5,530 nt of DNA from Oscillospiraceae bacterium (GTDB lineage: Bacteria; Bacillota; Clostridia; Oscillospirales; Ruminococcaceae), in NCBI GenBank assembly GCA_031285945.1, contig JAITVF010000120.1, forward strand, positions 1-5,530. Reading direction: 5' to 3'. How positions within the stretch are numbered: the stretch's first letter is position 1; every line of letters starts with the position of its first letter. Under the pieces are notes generated by a model, which ran no database searches, was not told the DNA's origin, and saw only the letters and a list, made by a program, of their open reading frames with translations. Position numbers and translations under genes: made by a program. Shown piece by piece: positions 5,516 through 5,530 of this stretch.

Positions 5516-5530
5516 ATGCCCGCTATAGCA

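Noticed and set aside
5418..5528. Open frame of 36 codons with a weak upstream GGGAG
   Set aside because: It runs straight through the two inverted repeats, is rich in Arg, Trp and Pro, and is better explained as read-through of a palindromic element.
1..5530. CRISPR array, tRNA or rRNA gene, insertion sequence, or defence system
   Set aside because: I saw no regularly spaced direct repeats, cloverleaf, rRNA signature, transposase motif or defence-related domain anywhere in the window.

Overview
The window looks like chromosomal DNA of a fairly GC-rich, spore-forming Firmicute, most likely a Clostridia (possibly Oscillospirales-like) species. The case rests on three things: a complete spoIIE, a gene found only in endospore formers; the pairing of a yabB/trmN6-type methyltransferase with rsmI, a gene order known from Bacillus and Clostridia; and strong Gram-positive Shine-Dalgarno sequences. 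The class-level placement is an inference from composition and gene order, not a database result.

Layout, all on the plus strand. Positions 1-103 hold upstream sequence with a perfect -10 hexamer. Positions 104-823 encode a TrmN6/YabB-type adenine-N6 methyltransferase. A 125-bp gap with a GC-rich hairpin follows, then rsmI (949-1800), the 16S rRNA C1402 ribose methyltransferase. The GIY-YIG gene yazA that lies between these two in Bacillus is absent. Next come a 65-residue, GTG-started, very hydrophobic membrane protein (1880-2077) and a QueG-like (COG1600) iron-sulfur protein (2170-2865). The latter has its own candidate promoter and terminator, and its G+C is visibly lower than that of its neighbours.

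The 208 bp between the iron-sulfur gene and spoIIE are dense with signals. They hold a rho-independent terminator, a three-arm set of inverted repeats in which the middle arm can pair with either flank, and a sporulation-type promoter. In that promoter an exact Spo0A box overlaps the -35 element, which lies 21 bp from a -10 hexamer, the unusual spacing known for the B. subtilis spoIIE promoter. spoIIE itself (3074-5398) encodes a membrane-anchored PP2C-type phosphatase with all key motifs. The last 132 bp contain two long imperfect hairpins and no gene I can support.

The first two genes serve translation (tRNA and rRNA methylation) and probably form one transcription unit. spoIIE is regulated separately and serves compartment-specific activation of sigma-F during sporulation. 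The small membrane protein and the iron-sulfur protein have no assigned role. The window is mostly ordinary core genome; the parts most worth a second look are the spoIIE regulatory region, the QueG-like cassette and the terminal hairpins.
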